DNA from: Elephas maximus indicus
Lineage: Eukaryota > Chordata > Mammalia > Proboscidea > Elephantidae
Length of the DNA stretch: 64,000 nucleotides
Assembly: GCF_024166365.1 (NCBI RefSeq)
Contig: NC_064821.1
Coordinates: forward strand, 48,883,093-48,947,092
Direction: 5' to 3'
The position numbers were made by a program, and so were the translations under genes. A model generated the notes under the pieces. It made no database searches. It saw nothing but the letters and a program-made list of their open reading frames with translations, and was not told the DNA's origin. Below, one piece after another: positions 51,450-62,582 of this stretch. Position 1 is the stretch's first letter. Each line of letters starts with the position of its first letter.

Positions 51450-52765
51450 ATTTCTCCCTTCTTAGGAAAACTCTTTTATGACTATTTCTTCCCACAGCTC
51501 CCACTCTGTCTTTTCTCCTGAATATCATAACTCCTTGAAAAAGTGTCTGTATTTCCTCTCTCCAGCTCTTGTTGAACCCTCTCCAGGCACACTCTTGGTC
51601 TCTTCTCAGTCATTGACTTACCTGCTCTATCAGCAGCATTTGGTGTGTTTGAGGACCCTGACTTCCCTGAAACACTTTCTTCCCTTGGCTTTCAGGATGT
51701 ACGTTCTCTTGGTTTTCTTCCTACATCCCTGGCCCCTGCTCGTCCTCCTGACCTGTAAATCCAGCAGTGCCCAGGACTGGCTCCTTGGGTCTCTCACTCC
51801 TTTCACTTAATTCCTGGTGATCTCTTCTAGTCTCATGGTTTAAAGATCATCTATATGCTGATAGGTCCCATCTGTATATCTCCACCCTGGACCACCCCAC
51901 TGAATCACCATACTTGAATATACAACTGCTATTTGGCATCAACACTCTAGGGATGCCTATCTAATAAACCAACCAAAACCAAACCCATTGCCATCAAGTC
52001 AATTCTGACTCATAGTGACCCCACAGCACAGAGTAGAACTGTCCCATAGGATTTCCAAGGAGCGCCTGGTGGATTTGAACTGCCAACCTTTTGGTTAGCA
52101 GCTGTAGCTCTTAACCACTACACTACCAGGGTTTTAGCCTCCCTAATAGGCATCTCAAACCCAACAACTCCAAAACTGAACTCCCGAGCTTCTCCACCAA
52201 AGGTGATCCGCCATCTCAGATAATGGCAACTCCATCGCTCCAGCTGCTCAGGCACCAAACTGACTTCTCCTTCATCCCATCTATCAGCAAATTCTACCGG
52301 TTTTTTCTTAAAAATATACCCAGAATCCAACCTCCACTGATAGCATCTTAGACCAAGCCCCATCATCTCACCCGTGTTATTGTAGCTGCCTCCTAACAGG
52401 TCTCCCTGCTTCTACCTTTACCCCTCTCCCCGCGTCTAAGTTCACATAACAGCCTGAGCAATTCTGTTAAAAGTTATGTCTTGTGCTTTCTCCATGCAAA
52501 ACCTTCCGAAGGTTCCCATCTCAATCATAGTAAAAGCCAAAGTTTTACCATGGCCAACCAAGTCCGGCATGACCAGCCTCTTCAGAACCTCACTGAGCCC
52601 TTTCCCTTGCTCACTTCACTCCAGCCACACTGGCCATTTTGCCAGGCTCACTTCTGTCTCAGGGCTCACAGAACTTGCTTTTACCTCTGCATGAAACTCA
52701 TCCTCAAATATATGCAGGGGTTCCTCCCTCCCCTCCTTCAAGGATTGGCTTAAAATATTCCTTAC
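51450..52765 (+). mobile_element. Old LINE 3' UTR-like repeat (L1M/L2 type), split by a SINE
   Basis: 'ctaataggcatctcaaaccc', 'aaaactgaactcccgagctt', 'gctgcctcctaacaggtctc', 'ctccagccacactggcc' and a 'ctccttcaaggattggct' block occur in the order of a known long mammalian LINE 3' end. The same family recurs at 60270-60690. I am unsure which LINE it belongs to. Confidence 0.6.
51965..52133 (-). mobile_element. AfroSINE with approximate TSD
   Basis: Left AACCAAAACCAAACCCATTG, 'ctgactcatagtgacccc'; right head 'ccactacactaccagggtt'. CCTATCTAATA and CCTCCCTAATA flank it. Confidence 0.88.
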
Positions 52766-53418
52766 TCAACATATGACAAGTTAGAGGTAGGAATCCAGAT
52801 TTCTGGGGTCCATGGAGTTGAGGTGACTAACCCAGACCATTGCCCTGAGCTCTTCTTTTGAACTTTGAGCCCTGAGAAAACTGGTTTCCTAAAGTTGCTT
52901 AAGTCAAACAATAGCCTAGTAAATAGCTTAGTGAAGACACCATTGCCTTTGGCATTGGGCTCTTTTGAAGAATTATCTGTACGCAGAAACAGAAACCAGG
53001 GTCAGACTGGAGGCTGTGTTTTAGGGTAAATTGTTGCTGTCCAAATACTGCTCTGGCCCCCTTTCCATGGCAATGTTGATAACGTGGGGTATAAGAATCT
53101 TTCGAGTTTCTTTCATCTTAGGAACATTTCTGACAATTCCGTAGCCAAGATGTTACCCCAATTTGCAAAAATCAATTTCTGTTATTAGCTTAATACGATT
53201 TTTGTTTTAACAGAGGAAATGTAAGGCCCACATGGCTTCAGTTCTGAGAGTATGGGATGCATGGTAGGAGATAACCTGGAGGAACCTGACCCAGCCTATG
53301 CAGGGCCTGAAGGCCACCTAGGGCCATTATTGGGTGTCATCTGACAGGAATTGTTTTATGAAAAGATTATTCTAGCAAAAAATGGGTTGGAGGGAGGCTC
53401 TTCCTTAGCTTTAGAGTT
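52766..53418. other. Single-copy stretch, nothing recognised
   Basis: No repeat or exon assigned. Confidence 0.4.
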
Positions 53419-53430
53419 AATGTGATGATG

Positions 53431-53551
53431 TTGTTAGGGGCCCTTGAGTCAGTTCTGCCCCACAGGGTTTCCAAGGAGCAGCTGGTGGATTTGAACTGCT
53501 GACCTTTTTGTTAGCAGCCAAGCACTTAACCACTATGCCACCAGGGCTCCA
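53431..53551 (-). mobile_element. AfroSINE with internal deletion and 12-bp TSD
   Basis: Perfect repeat AATGTGATGATG at 53419-53430 and 53552-53563. The tail 'cccttgagtca' is joined directly to 'gttctgccccacaggg', removing the CTCATAGCGACCCTATAGGA segment present in other copies. Confidence 0.9.
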
Positions 53552-53574
53552 AATGTGATGATGAAGATTATATA

Positions 53575-53700
53575 ATACAATGCCTGTGAGTGTCTCACTC
53601 AGGGTTTAATACAAACTGAGTATTTTAATAATGCCCACCTGACAGGGCTGTTGGGAGGATTGAATGAGATAAAGGCTGAGAAGGGGCCTAGCAAACTGTT
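53575..53700 (+). mobile_element. MIR SINE fragment
   Basis: 'aataatgcccacctgacagg' and 'gctgttgggaggattgaatg'. Confidence 0.65.
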
Positions 53701-54199
53701 GTAGGGTAAAAAATAGCACAACGTTCAGTAAAGGAAAAAGAAAGTTTTATTTGGCATATATTCAAAACGCAAAAGTAGGAAACGGTCAGCCATGCTGCCA
53801 GAGCCATGTTTGCCCGAGTCCAAGGAAATATTACAGAAAAGCAAAAGTGGCAAAAAGAACAAGCATGCTGCCACAGCCATGCCTGAATCATCAGTATATA
53901 TTAATGTTACAAATGGGCAAAACCATTGAAATCTTCACGTTTTCACAGATTGGCTAGAAACTGTGATCCTACATCTTGAATTGCCGTTCTTAACAATCAT
54001 TGGTACAGGTTTCAGTACGGACAGTCAGGAGGGTCTTCACTGATCCAACAGATTTTCTATTCACTAAATGCTAATAGAAAAAGATAAGAGTGGGAACTCT
54101 TTTGTGTTCCCTTGGGTGATTTGTTTATGTGAAAGTGTCCCTAAAAGATATTTTACAAGATTATCTTAGCGATTTATTGTCTTTATACCTCAGGGCCCA
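53701..54199. other. Unassigned, possibly LTR-derived
   Basis: 'gaaagttttatttggcata' looks like an inverted polyadenylation region, and the AT-rich sequence leads into the LTR at 54200, but I cannot define an element. Confidence 0.3.
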
Positions 54200-54760
54200 G
54201 TTGCTGTATCCTTGTGAGTCTTTGTGAGCCCAGTTCCAGCTGGGTCACATTCTCTATCAGGTTAATGTCAGATATATCCCAGAGTTCCACGTTCTCCAAG
54301 CTGCTGTACCGCTCCGTCTCTGACACTGGTCACTCTCCCACCCCTCAGCACTCTTCCCTTCCCAATTTGGGTTTAGCAATTTGCTGCAACATGTCATAGA
54401 ACTCACAAACTACACTGACATTTAAGTGGTTTATTAAAGAAGTAACAGGGTACAACTTGGGATCAGGATTAGGAAGCATGTAGGCAGTCTCCCTTCTTCA
54501 GTGCAGGACAGCTCTCTCAGCTTCTCTCAGCAGGCAGGCCTCTTCTCAGCCCCCTGAGAACAGGGTTCTCTTGGCCCTGGTGGGGAAGGGGAGTGTCGCC
54601 TCTTCCAGGCTCTCCAAAAGAGTGGTGGTGGAAGGCGGGCAGGGTTTCTCATTTTATTCCTAGAATTCAGTATCAGGAAGTAGAGCCTCGTGTGACCTTC
54701 CACCCTCCTTCAGCTTGCATGGTGGCTCTACACTTTGATGGCTTAATGTAGCACAGACTC
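54200..54760 (-). mobile_element. LTR-X-related solo LTR, diverged
   Basis: 'actcacaaactacactgaca' followed by 'aagtggtttattaaagaagt' and 'aacagggtacaacttggg' parallels 'ttattggggaagtaacagg' and 'ttgcaattcaggctcagg' of the LTR at 11950. Boundaries are not precise. Confidence 0.6.
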
Positions 54761-55149
54761 ATTATCTCTTCATGTTAGAAGGAAACAAGGCGACCATTTC
54801 ACCTCAAATGGTTAAAGAACTATGACTGTCCTCTTGGACACCCTGGCCAGAGGGCCATACGCCAGTGATTGGAAACATACAAGGCATCCCATCCTAATTT
54901 GGGGTGGAATTAATTGTTAGAATCTGCTTTGTAATATTAGACAAAATCTACTCTTCTAAGTCCTGGTTCGGCCCTCAGGAGTTACACAGACCTGAGTCCA
55001 CCTCTTTTATAGTGTCGAGGATCTGACAACAGCTGTGTGGCTCCCTTCTGAGGCCTCCAAGTCTTCTCTTCTCCAAACTGAACAACTCCCTTGCCAAAGA
55101 GGGTGTGTTTGTGCGTGTGTTTTCCTTAATAGTGCTTTGATGAATGTGC
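54761..55149. other. Single-copy stretch, nothing recognised
   Basis: No repeat or exon assigned. Confidence 0.4.
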
Positions 55150-55465
55150 TTGTACATAAATTTTGCATACTTGTCTTTGGATACATTTCTGTAAATGAAA
55201 GTGCAGAGACAAATGGTACATTTTATAACTTTTGCTACATATTTCCAGATTACCCTCTAGAAAGGGTGATTTTGTTACACGCCCACAAGCAGTTTACAAG
55301 CGAGCCTGTTTCCCCACACCCTACCCATCAAGGTGGGGAATTTTCATTGTTTTAATCATTGCCAATCTGATAGGGGAAAATGATTATCTCATGGTTGTTT
55401 TACTTTGCATTTCTTTGATTATGGATGACTTTGAACATGTTTTTCAACCACATCCTATACTTCTG
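55150..55465 (+). mobile_element. Old L1 (L1M-type) fragment
   Basis: 'ttccagattaccctctagaa', 'gagcctgtttccccacaccc', 'cattgccaatctgatagggg' and 'tttgcatttctttgattatg' are classic old L1 3' motifs. Confidence 0.8.
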
Positions 55466-55469
55466 CAAT

Positions 55470-55760
55470 TGAGTTTTGGAGCTAAATGCAAGACCTTGCA
55501 TGTATCCCAGTTGAATTTTTATCTTGTTGGATTCAACCAATCATTCCTTCCTGTTGAGATAATTTTGGATCCTGATTCTGTAATTCCAACATTTTGGCTT
55601 TCCCTCCCAGTCCCGTGTTATTTGCACAGTTGATAAGCAGTTATCTTTGGCTTTATCCAAGTTGTTGACAGAATGTTAAAGAGTTTAGGGCCAAGGACAG
55701 AACTGTATGACATGTTACTAGGGAATGCCTTGGGGCTGACACTGTTTCATCTGATAGTTA
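55470..55760 (-). mobile_element. L3/CR1-type LINE fragment, reverse-transcriptase part
   Basis: In reverse, 'ctgtccttggccctaaactc' with 'tttaacattctg' translates to SVLGPKLFNI, the conserved CR1-clade RT motif. Further upstream RT sequence appears to continue at 56560-56950. Confidence 0.7.
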
Positions 55761-55794
55761 CAATCCCACCTTCTCTTGCTCTGGAGCCAAGTGT

Positions 55795-55863
55795 AATGGA
55801 AGGAACCTTCACCTGGGACATAGGGCCTGGGTACAGATTCCACCTTGGCACTAATTAGCTGTG
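55795..55863 (+). mobile_element. MIR SINE, left piece
   Basis: 'gtacagattccaccttggc' and 'actaattagctgtg' are MIR; the MIR resumes at 56313 with 'tttgtgacctagtgcaag'. An LTR has inserted between them. Confidence 0.65.
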
Positions 55864-56312
55864 TGTCTTAGTCAAGGTTCTCTAGAGAAATAGAACCGGT
55901 AATATAGAGAGAGAGACAGAGGCAAAGAGAGAGATGTTAAGGAGTTGGCTCGTGCAATTGTAGAGGGCTGGCAAGTCCTAAATCTATAGGTCAGGTGACA
56001 GGCTGGAAATTCCTGCAGTCTCCTGTCCCAAAATCTGTAGGTCAGGTAATGGGAAGAAGAGTAAAGGAGTGCTGGCAAGATGTCTTATTTATAATCTGGA
56101 GGCAGAATACACTGTAAGAATTTCCTTTTTGCTCTTCAGGCCTTCAACTGATTGGATGAGGCCCACCCACTTATGGAGGGTAATCTACTTTACTTAAGGC
56201 CAACTGATTTAATCACATGTAACTACTTCATAACAGCAACTAGACTAGTATTTGAGCAAACAACTGGACAACACAGCCTAGCCAAGTTGACACAGAAAAT
56301 TAACCAGTATAC
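55864..56312 (+). mobile_element. Solo LTR, MER21-like ERVL type, in MIR
   Basis: Starts TGTCTTAGTCAAGGTTCTCT and 'agagaaatagaaccgg', then a GA-rich run, 'caactgattggatgaggccc' and the end 'gttgacacagaaaattaacc'. Flanked approximately by CTGTG and TTGTG. The family name is from memory of the consensus and is tentative. Confidence 0.7.
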
Positions 56313-56343
56313 TTTGTGACCTAGTGCAAGTGGTGCAACTCTT

Positions 56344-56550
56344 TGGGAAGACATACAAACGAAAAAGCACTTGGCTGTTCACCAAAACATTGGAGGTTCG
56401 AGTATACCCAGAGGTGCCTCAGAAGAAAGGTCTGCTGATCTACTTCCAGAAGATCAGCCATTGAAAACCCTATGGAGCACAGTTCCCCTGTGACACACAG
56501 GGGGTCACCAGGAATTGGAATTGACTCAACGGCAACTGGTTTGGCTGTAC
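56344..56550 (+). mobile_element. AfroSINE, 'ggaggttcgagt' subfamily
   Basis: B box TTGGAGGTTCGAGTATACC, 'tgatctacttccagaag', 'tatggagcacagttccc' and tail 'ggaattgactcaacggcaac'. Confidence 0.85.
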
Positions 56551-56559
56551 CACGTAATT

Positions 56560-56950
56560 ATCTAATGTGTTTTCCCACTCTAGTAGCCTTTTTGTCACCG
56601 TTTTGTCCATAAAGATTTCATGAGGAGCCATTAAATTATCGTCAAAAGTTACCACGCTATGGCGAAGCATGCACCCAATTTACTAAGCTGGTAGAACTGT
56701 CACAAAGGCATTCCTTTGAGAGTCAGTTTTGACCCTTGTGATCACTCTTTCTAGATGCTTGTCAACCGTTTCTTTGATTATCTGTTTCAGAATTTTTCCC
56801 AGGATCACCACTAAGACACTGGCCTTCAGTTTAACCAATTTATAATGTTTAAAAATTAGGATATTTGCCTCAATTCTCTGTGATTCCTCAAAGCACCCTG
56901 GGACACTGGAATTGCTCAGTATTTCCCTGGCAGTTCTGTGACCCTGGTTC
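56560..56950 (-). mobile_element. L3/CR1-type LINE fragment, upstream part
   Basis: 'tctgtttcagaatttttccc' and 'aggatcaccactaagacac' with 'tggccttcagtttaacc' match the antisense of the CR1/L3 RT region upstream of the LGP motif. Strongly diverged. Confidence 0.5.
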
Positions 56951-57566
56951 CATTTTCCTTCATTTCCTAAAGGAACAAGTGGCCAGGAAAGCCCCCTCTC
57001 CTCGCTGCATGGGCAGAGGGCCTAGGGTATCGGGAGGAGGGTTAATAAATAGCTGTGACAGCACTGACATGAATGACTTTGTTTAAAAAGGGGGATAATG
57101 CCTTTGTAGAATGACAAAAGCCAATGGCTCAAGTCATTATCTGGAAAATCAGCTTCCACAGATGGCCCTGTAAGAGGGTCCTCTGGTGATAAATGATTCT
57201 CTTCAGTTCCAGACGTGCAAAAGAAGGTGAAAATCAACTGGAATGAAATAATGCATTGTGGCTCCTTTCTTTGAGCTACTTCAACATCAAAATCAGACAA
57301 GACTTCTAAGAAAGGATCAATAAAGTAAATATTAACCCCATTTAACAGATAAACTAAAACCAAATGAAAATGAGTAACCAATTTAAGTGACATAGCCAGT
57401 TAGTCATAAGTCAGGTCACCTGGTTTCTTGTCATCGTGCCTGGAATACAGTTACTGATTTACCTGTTATAGATGTATCACTAAATTATGTACAAATAGCC
57501 ATTCCATATTGTCTGTTCTTGCTCATTCAGGTTGATGGTGACGATACTGATGATGACAAAGGCTAA
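56951..57566. other. Single-copy stretch with an exon-like minus-strand frame
   Basis: The minus frame 57022-57393 is open. A minus-strand acceptor-like TTGATCCTTTCTTAG precedes 'VLSDFDVEVAQRKEPQCIIS', and further along reads 'ENHLSPEDPLTGPSVEADFP'. I recognise no family and give it a low chance of being coding. Confidence 0.25.
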
Positions 57567-57800
57567 GACTTACTGATCTCTTCCTACGTGCCAGGCACTG
57601 TTCTAAATGCTTCATGTCAGTTAACCCACTTGATCCTCACAGCACTCTATAAGGTAGGTGCTGTTTCCATTCCCTTTTTTATAAATGAGGAAACTGAGGG
57701 ACAGAAAAGAGGTTAGGTTAGATAACCTGTCCTAGGTCACCGTTTCAGAAAGGGTAGAGCTGGGGTTTAAACTCAAGCAGTCTGGCTTCATGGCACAGGC
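57567..57800 (+). mobile_element. MIR SINE, nearly full length
   Basis: 'ctacgtgccaggcactgttc', 'cctcacagcactctataagg', 'ataaatgaggaaactgaggg', 'taacctgtcctaggtcacc'. Confidence 0.88.
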
Positions 57801-59454
57801 TGTGAATGGCTCTGCTGCCTTTGTGAGGAAATGAGGATAAGTAAAGAACAACAGCTGTCCCCTCCCCCCGCCCCCCAAATTATGAAACTGTACTGTGAAC
57901 AGTGGCCTCAACTACTGTAGAGCAACAAACGAACTCCTTTCATCTCCTGAATGAACTTGGAGAAGAGGAAGGAGTCAGGTGAAAAAGAGAAGTCAAGAGC
58001 ATGAATAACCCGTAACTTGGGTGAACAACCTCTGAGGAATCTGGGTAGAGTATTTAAACCGCAGCAAGTGTCAGCAACTGTAAGCTAGAACACACGAACA
58101 CCAGAATCCAGGATTATAACCAAGACCGTATTCTGAGATAGGATCCTGTTCTGTGGTTCCTGCCTTCCAATAACAGTATTACAAGGCTGGATGCTGAAAC
58201 CACCTGGCACGTACAAAGGGCTACAGATCCGGCCAGGACAGGGCTCCAATCGACAGATTTCCAATATTATCTTCCAGTTGCTAGACAACGCTCTTTCCAG
58301 TACATTATTTAGGATATAAAAACTAAAATGTAAGTAAAGCATGTTAACACAAATAATTTCAACCGCAACAAGGCAATTGTTAAATTGGCTTCTGATTAAT
58401 TTGGCAAAAAAGGGTAATGAACTTATTCCAATTGACATATTTGAGTTTCTCTTGCCAAATTCAATTGGCAGCTTCATAATTATGGAAACGTCCATGCTAT
58501 TGCCACTCAACCAGGGTTAGGCCTGCTGGTATCTGATTCAATGTTTACTTCATGAATGAGGTCAGTTCCCAGCACAGCTGGGAGTTTAGCAAAACAGTCA
58601 GAGCTCCTGGTCAGCAGACAGCATTCCCACCAGAATCTGACCATAGCTGTCAGGGCTTCCAGGGCAACATTCTCACGGTTCACGCAGGTTAGCCCAGATT
58701 CACACAAGCTGGCCACTCTCTCTGGCATCTCCTGGGGCCTGGTTCTCCTCATTGCTATGATCCACTTCCCTGTAGAAGCAAAGAAAGCCTGGCCATGGCC
58801 TTGGTCTGACGCACTCACTGCCAAGCTTCCCACAGCCCAGCAGCTTATTCTTTCAACTTGGCCCCTTGATATTGCAACATCTCATTCCTGGGCCACCCCA
58901 CTATGAGCTTCGGAACTGCCAGGAAAAGGGGTAGGTTGTTGTTGTTGTTTTTTAATTATTTATTCCAGCATGGCTCCACTTGTGTGGTATGAGAATGACT
59001 CAGTGCCTTGGACACCACTTCCAAAGGTAACAATGTCCCATAGGCCGGAGTGTGCTCTTGGCCAGCTCACCACGCTGGTAAAAACAAGAAAAGCTCACAA
59101 GGGATCAAAACACTCATTTATGGAGTGACGTTCCCTAAGTTCAAGGAAGTTACTGGGGAAACTATTAAGGGCAGAAAGGAAAGGTTGTGCCCCACAGCTG
59201 TGACAAGGGCTTGGCTCCAGTGACTCTAGAAGCAGCAGAGGGCTTTGATGCTATCAACCTGCTCAGCTGAGTCTTGAGTTGTTGCAGTGGGACAGTGGCA
59301 GCAATAAAGTATGTGGACAAAGTCTAATGTGGTATTCAGTGGCATCATAGGCAGTGACTTCTTTATCTCATCTCAGCTCAATAAGGCAGGAGGAAGCTAA
59401 GCGATAATGGTCTGGTTTGGATCCCAAAATAATTATAGGACATGTCTTTTTCCT
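57801..59454. other. Single-copy stretch with an exon-like minus-strand frame
   Basis: No repeat recognised in 1.65 kb. Two adjacent minus frames (58507-58833 and 58085-58510) are open. The strongest exon-like piece is 58549-58769, described separately. Confidence 0.35.
58549..58769 (-). other. Exon-like open stretch, unidentified
   Basis: A minus-strand TTTCTTTGCTTCTACAG acceptor is followed by 221 open bases encoding KWIIAMRRTRPQEMPERVAS, ENVALEALTAMVRFWWECCL and LPAVLGTDLIHE. It then meets GTAAAC, a weak donor. The composition is protein-like, but no family is recognised. The plus strand is open as well (58556-58906), which weakens the case. Confidence 0.22.
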
Positions 59455-59532
59455 GTGGAGCGCCTAGTGGATTCAAACCACTGACCTTCCAGTTAGCAGC
59501 TGAGCATTTAACCACTGCACCATTAGGGCTCC
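59455..59532 (-). mobile_element. AfroSINE head fragment
   Basis: 'tggagcgcctagtggattc', 'aaccactgaccttccagtta' and 'ccactgcaccattagggct' are the head half only. The rest of the element is absent. Confidence 0.8.
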
Positions 59533-59534
59533 TT

Positions 59535-59905
59535 CCTCTGGAGGCTGGAAGTCCAAAATCAGGGCACTGGCCACCTTGATTCTTTCTGAGAGATCTGAGG
59601 GAGAATCTATTCCATGCCTGTCTCCTAGCTTCTAGTGATGGCCAGAAATCCTTGGTGGTCCTTGGTTTGTAGATCACTTCAATCTCTGCCTCCACTGTCA
59701 CACAGCCATCTTCCTTTTGTGTGTCTCTCTGTGTCTCTCCTCCTCTTTTATAGGGACACCACTCATATAGGACCCATCCTACTTCAATATGACCTCACGT
59801 TAACCGATAATATCTTCAAAGATCCTATTTGCCAAGCAGGTTACATCCAAAGATACCAGGGATTAGGACTTGAACATATTTATTCAAATCATAACACCGT
59901 TTTAC
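59535..59905 (+). mobile_element. ERVL-type LTR (MLT2-like), 3' part
   Basis: 'ggaggctggaagtccaaaat', 'atagggacaccactcatata', 'gatcctatttgccaagc' and 'ggattaggacttgaacatat' occur in MLT2 order. The first ~80 bases are missing. Confidence 0.75.
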
Positions 59906-59994
59906 AGCCAGGATTTCTCCATCTGCTCATTTCTGTTACTTACCCAAACACCTATCATTTGCCGTTGTGACAGTCCTATCATCTGATATCTTTT

Positions 59995-60205
59995 TAAAAA
60001 TTTTATTGTAAAATTGAATCGATGGCGATTAACAACAAAATATGTATTAAAATTTGCTGTTTTAACCATTTTTAAGTATACAAGTCAATGACATTAATTA
60101 CGTTCATCATGTAAGATGACCATCACCACTATCTGTTTCCAATTTTTTTCATCACTCAAAACAGAAATTCAGTACCCCTCAAGCAAATCTTATATCTTTT
60201 TTTAA
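59995..60205 (+). mobile_element. Old L1 fragment containing a tiny tail insertion
   Basis: 'aaaatttgctgttttaacca', 'tttttaagtatacaagtcaa' and 'gaccatcaccactatctg' are typical of old L1. Inside, at about 60015-60035, 'gaatcgatggcgattaacaac' matches the SINE/RTE tail. Confidence 0.7.
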
Positions 60206-60269
60206 AATATATTTTCCCTTGAATATGCTTCTTCAAGTTTTTGGAGATGGGACTCTTACCAAAGTTTAT

Positions 60270-60690
60270 TCCCTCACCCCCTCTAATGCCATTGCCTGGC
60301 TCTCCCCTTGCTCACTCTGCCCCAGCCACACTGGCCGCATGGCTGATGCTTGAACACACAGCACGCATCCGCCTAAGGCCTTGGCACATGCTCTTCCCTC
60401 TGCTTGGAACATTCTTTCCCTGGTCATACATACAGCTCATACTTACGGGTCTTTACTCAGATGTGCCCCCTCAGTGAGGCCTTCCCCAACCACCCTCTTT
60501 CCCAACCCCTTCCACTGCATGGTTTCCCCCTAGCCTTTTACGCTCCTCTAAACTGCTCCCCATTAGAACGCCAGCTGCATGGGGCAGGGATTTTTTTTTT
60601 TTTTTTACTATTTTGTCCACTGCCCAGCACTTGAAACACTGCCTGGCACACTCACCCCACAATGTCTATTGAGTATCCACTACACGCCAA
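60270..60690 (+). mobile_element. Old LINE 3' UTR-like repeat, second copy
   Basis: 'cccagccacactggccgcat', 'aaggccttggcacatgctct', 'tccctctgcttggaacattc' and 'gtgaggccttccccaaccac' follow the same consensus as 52600-52740. A T run at 60591-60606 interrupts its end. Confidence 0.7.
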
Positions 60691-62311
60691 AGACTAGTTT
60701 GGGCACTGGATGCTTTTGCCAAAGTTTCTCCAGTGATTAAAGAATTCACCCTAAGGAACTAAGCAAGTTCTTTAAGCTCAAAGAAACCACGTGTCTTCTG
60801 ATTCCTTGGAGAGATTTGAGGAGATGGATGCATCTGAGTTGGTCACATGGCCTCGTTCCCTCCAGCTCACTGCCCTCTGATTCCGTTTACTCTGCTTTCC
60901 CAGCAGACATAGGAAAGCGGGGTCATTCCGGAGAAAAGCTGGAGCCTTCTATGATCTAGGAATGCAGGTATTTGCTCCACTGGGACCAGTTGGTCCTGCC
61001 TTTTTATGAGCTGGGAAGAAAAAAGCATCTGAAGCGCTGTCACCCTACCCTGGGTGTTAGTGGGGCAGTTTAACTGGCAGGGCTGTCAGCGAGGCAGCCA
61101 CATGCCGCAGGTGGTGGCCATTACGCTGGCTTTCCAGAGAGAGCTGGAACTCTGATGCCCAAGCCACAGGAAGAAGGACGGCCGCCTCCGCCAACAGCCT
61201 GACTGGAAAGTCTGTCTCAGGGACACCTGGAGGAAACTCGGGGCCCCATCACCTTCTCTGCTCGACTATAACCCTTGTGGTACTCACCCAGCCACCAAGG
61301 GTGCTCCCAACGTCCCATCCCAGAGAGACAATGGTCCCAAGGCTCCCAGCATCTGTGTACTTTGAAAGCTCACTGGTGACCTCCTAGCAAAGCAAACTGT
61401 CTTTTCTTTCCTCTCACTTGAAAAGTCTTTTGTGAGGTCAGGAGTGACCCTGGAGTAGCCTTGCTATTCCTGTTTGGAAGGAATCTATTCCCAGATCCGA
61501 AGGAGCGGTCCTCAGGGCCGAGACGTGGCATATATGAATACTTGCTTGTGCCTTTGCAACCCAGCAACATACTCCAGTTGCTGCTCCAGAAGCAAGCCGT
61601 AGGCAGAGCAAAGAAGTTGGGAATCAAGAGATTTATTATTTTCCCCTATGAAGTATTTTGAAACCAAAGTTTCCACATTTTTAAGGGTTTGATGTCATGA
61701 AATTCCCATGTATGACTGCATTTTGAAAAACAGTCATTGTGTGTATTTTGGAATGTGAGAGGTTTAGTATAACTTAGCAAATAAACTCCTAAACTCGGAA
61801 TCTGAGAAGCACAGACAGAGCCACTTGCTTGAACCTTTAGCAGTTGCTACAATGAATTCATTTGATGTTAAAACTGCCCAGGATATGTCTGGAAGTTAAA
61901 TGTTAGTCTTGTGAAAGGGGACTGGAACCTAAAAGTGCCAACTGTTATTATTTTAAGTGCAATGTAAGCAGGTTTCTATTTAAAACTTTCACACCTGGTA
62001 GTTGAATATTTCTTTTTTTCCAAGGGGTACCCTCTTTCCCCTGGATTCTTTTCCACTTTCCCCTTTTCCGTGTTAGTCTGGTTTAACCCAACCTGCTGGA
62101 TGGAAGAAAGACATTTTTTAAAAAGGAGCAGGGACCTTGTGATCTTTTGGATTTGCTGCTGAAACAGGGCTCAGATGCAGACAAGAATGAAAACAGCCAT
62201 GGAAACAATGCTGGGGGTGAGGGGCAGAGAGTGGATGGGGAGAGGTGAGAAGTACTCGAGTAAGCCCTTGGTTGCCCTCCTTGGGTCCCAGGATGTCTAA
62301 ACAGCAAAAAA
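60691..62311. other. Long single-copy stretch, nothing recognised
   Basis: About 1.6 kb without recognisable repeat. Frames at 61370-61661 are open on both strands. No domain seen. Confidence 0.4.
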
Positions 62312-62508
62312 CTAAAAACCATTGCCCTTAAGTGGATTCTAAATCATGGCAACCCCATGTACAACAGAGAAGAACTGTGCTCCATAGGGTTTTTCTTGGC
62401 TGTGATCTTTATGGAAGCAGATAGCCAGGTCTTTCTTCCTCGGTTCCTCTGGGTGGGTTCAAACCATCAGTAGTCTAGGGCCAACCATTTGCACCACCCC
62501 AGAGTGCG
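62312..62508 (-). mobile_element. AfroSINE, long subfamily
   Basis: Left 'ctaaaaaccattgccctta', 'catggcaaccccatgtaca'; middle 'ggaagcagatagccaggtc'; right head 'ccatttgcaccaccccag'. Confidence 0.85.
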
Positions 62509-62525
62509 TCATTGGAATAAACTCC

Positions 62526-62573
62526 CACTCATTGCCTTCGAGTCAATTCCGACTCATAGCGACCCTATACCCT
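62526..62573 (-). mobile_element. 48-bp tail-only SINE/RTE insertion with TSD
   Basis: 'ttgccttcgagtcaattccg' and 'actcatagcgaccctatac' are only the 3' tail of the family. The perfect repeat ATAAACTCC lies at 62517-62525 and 62574-62582. Confidence 0.75.
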
Positions 62574-62582
62574 ATAAACTCC

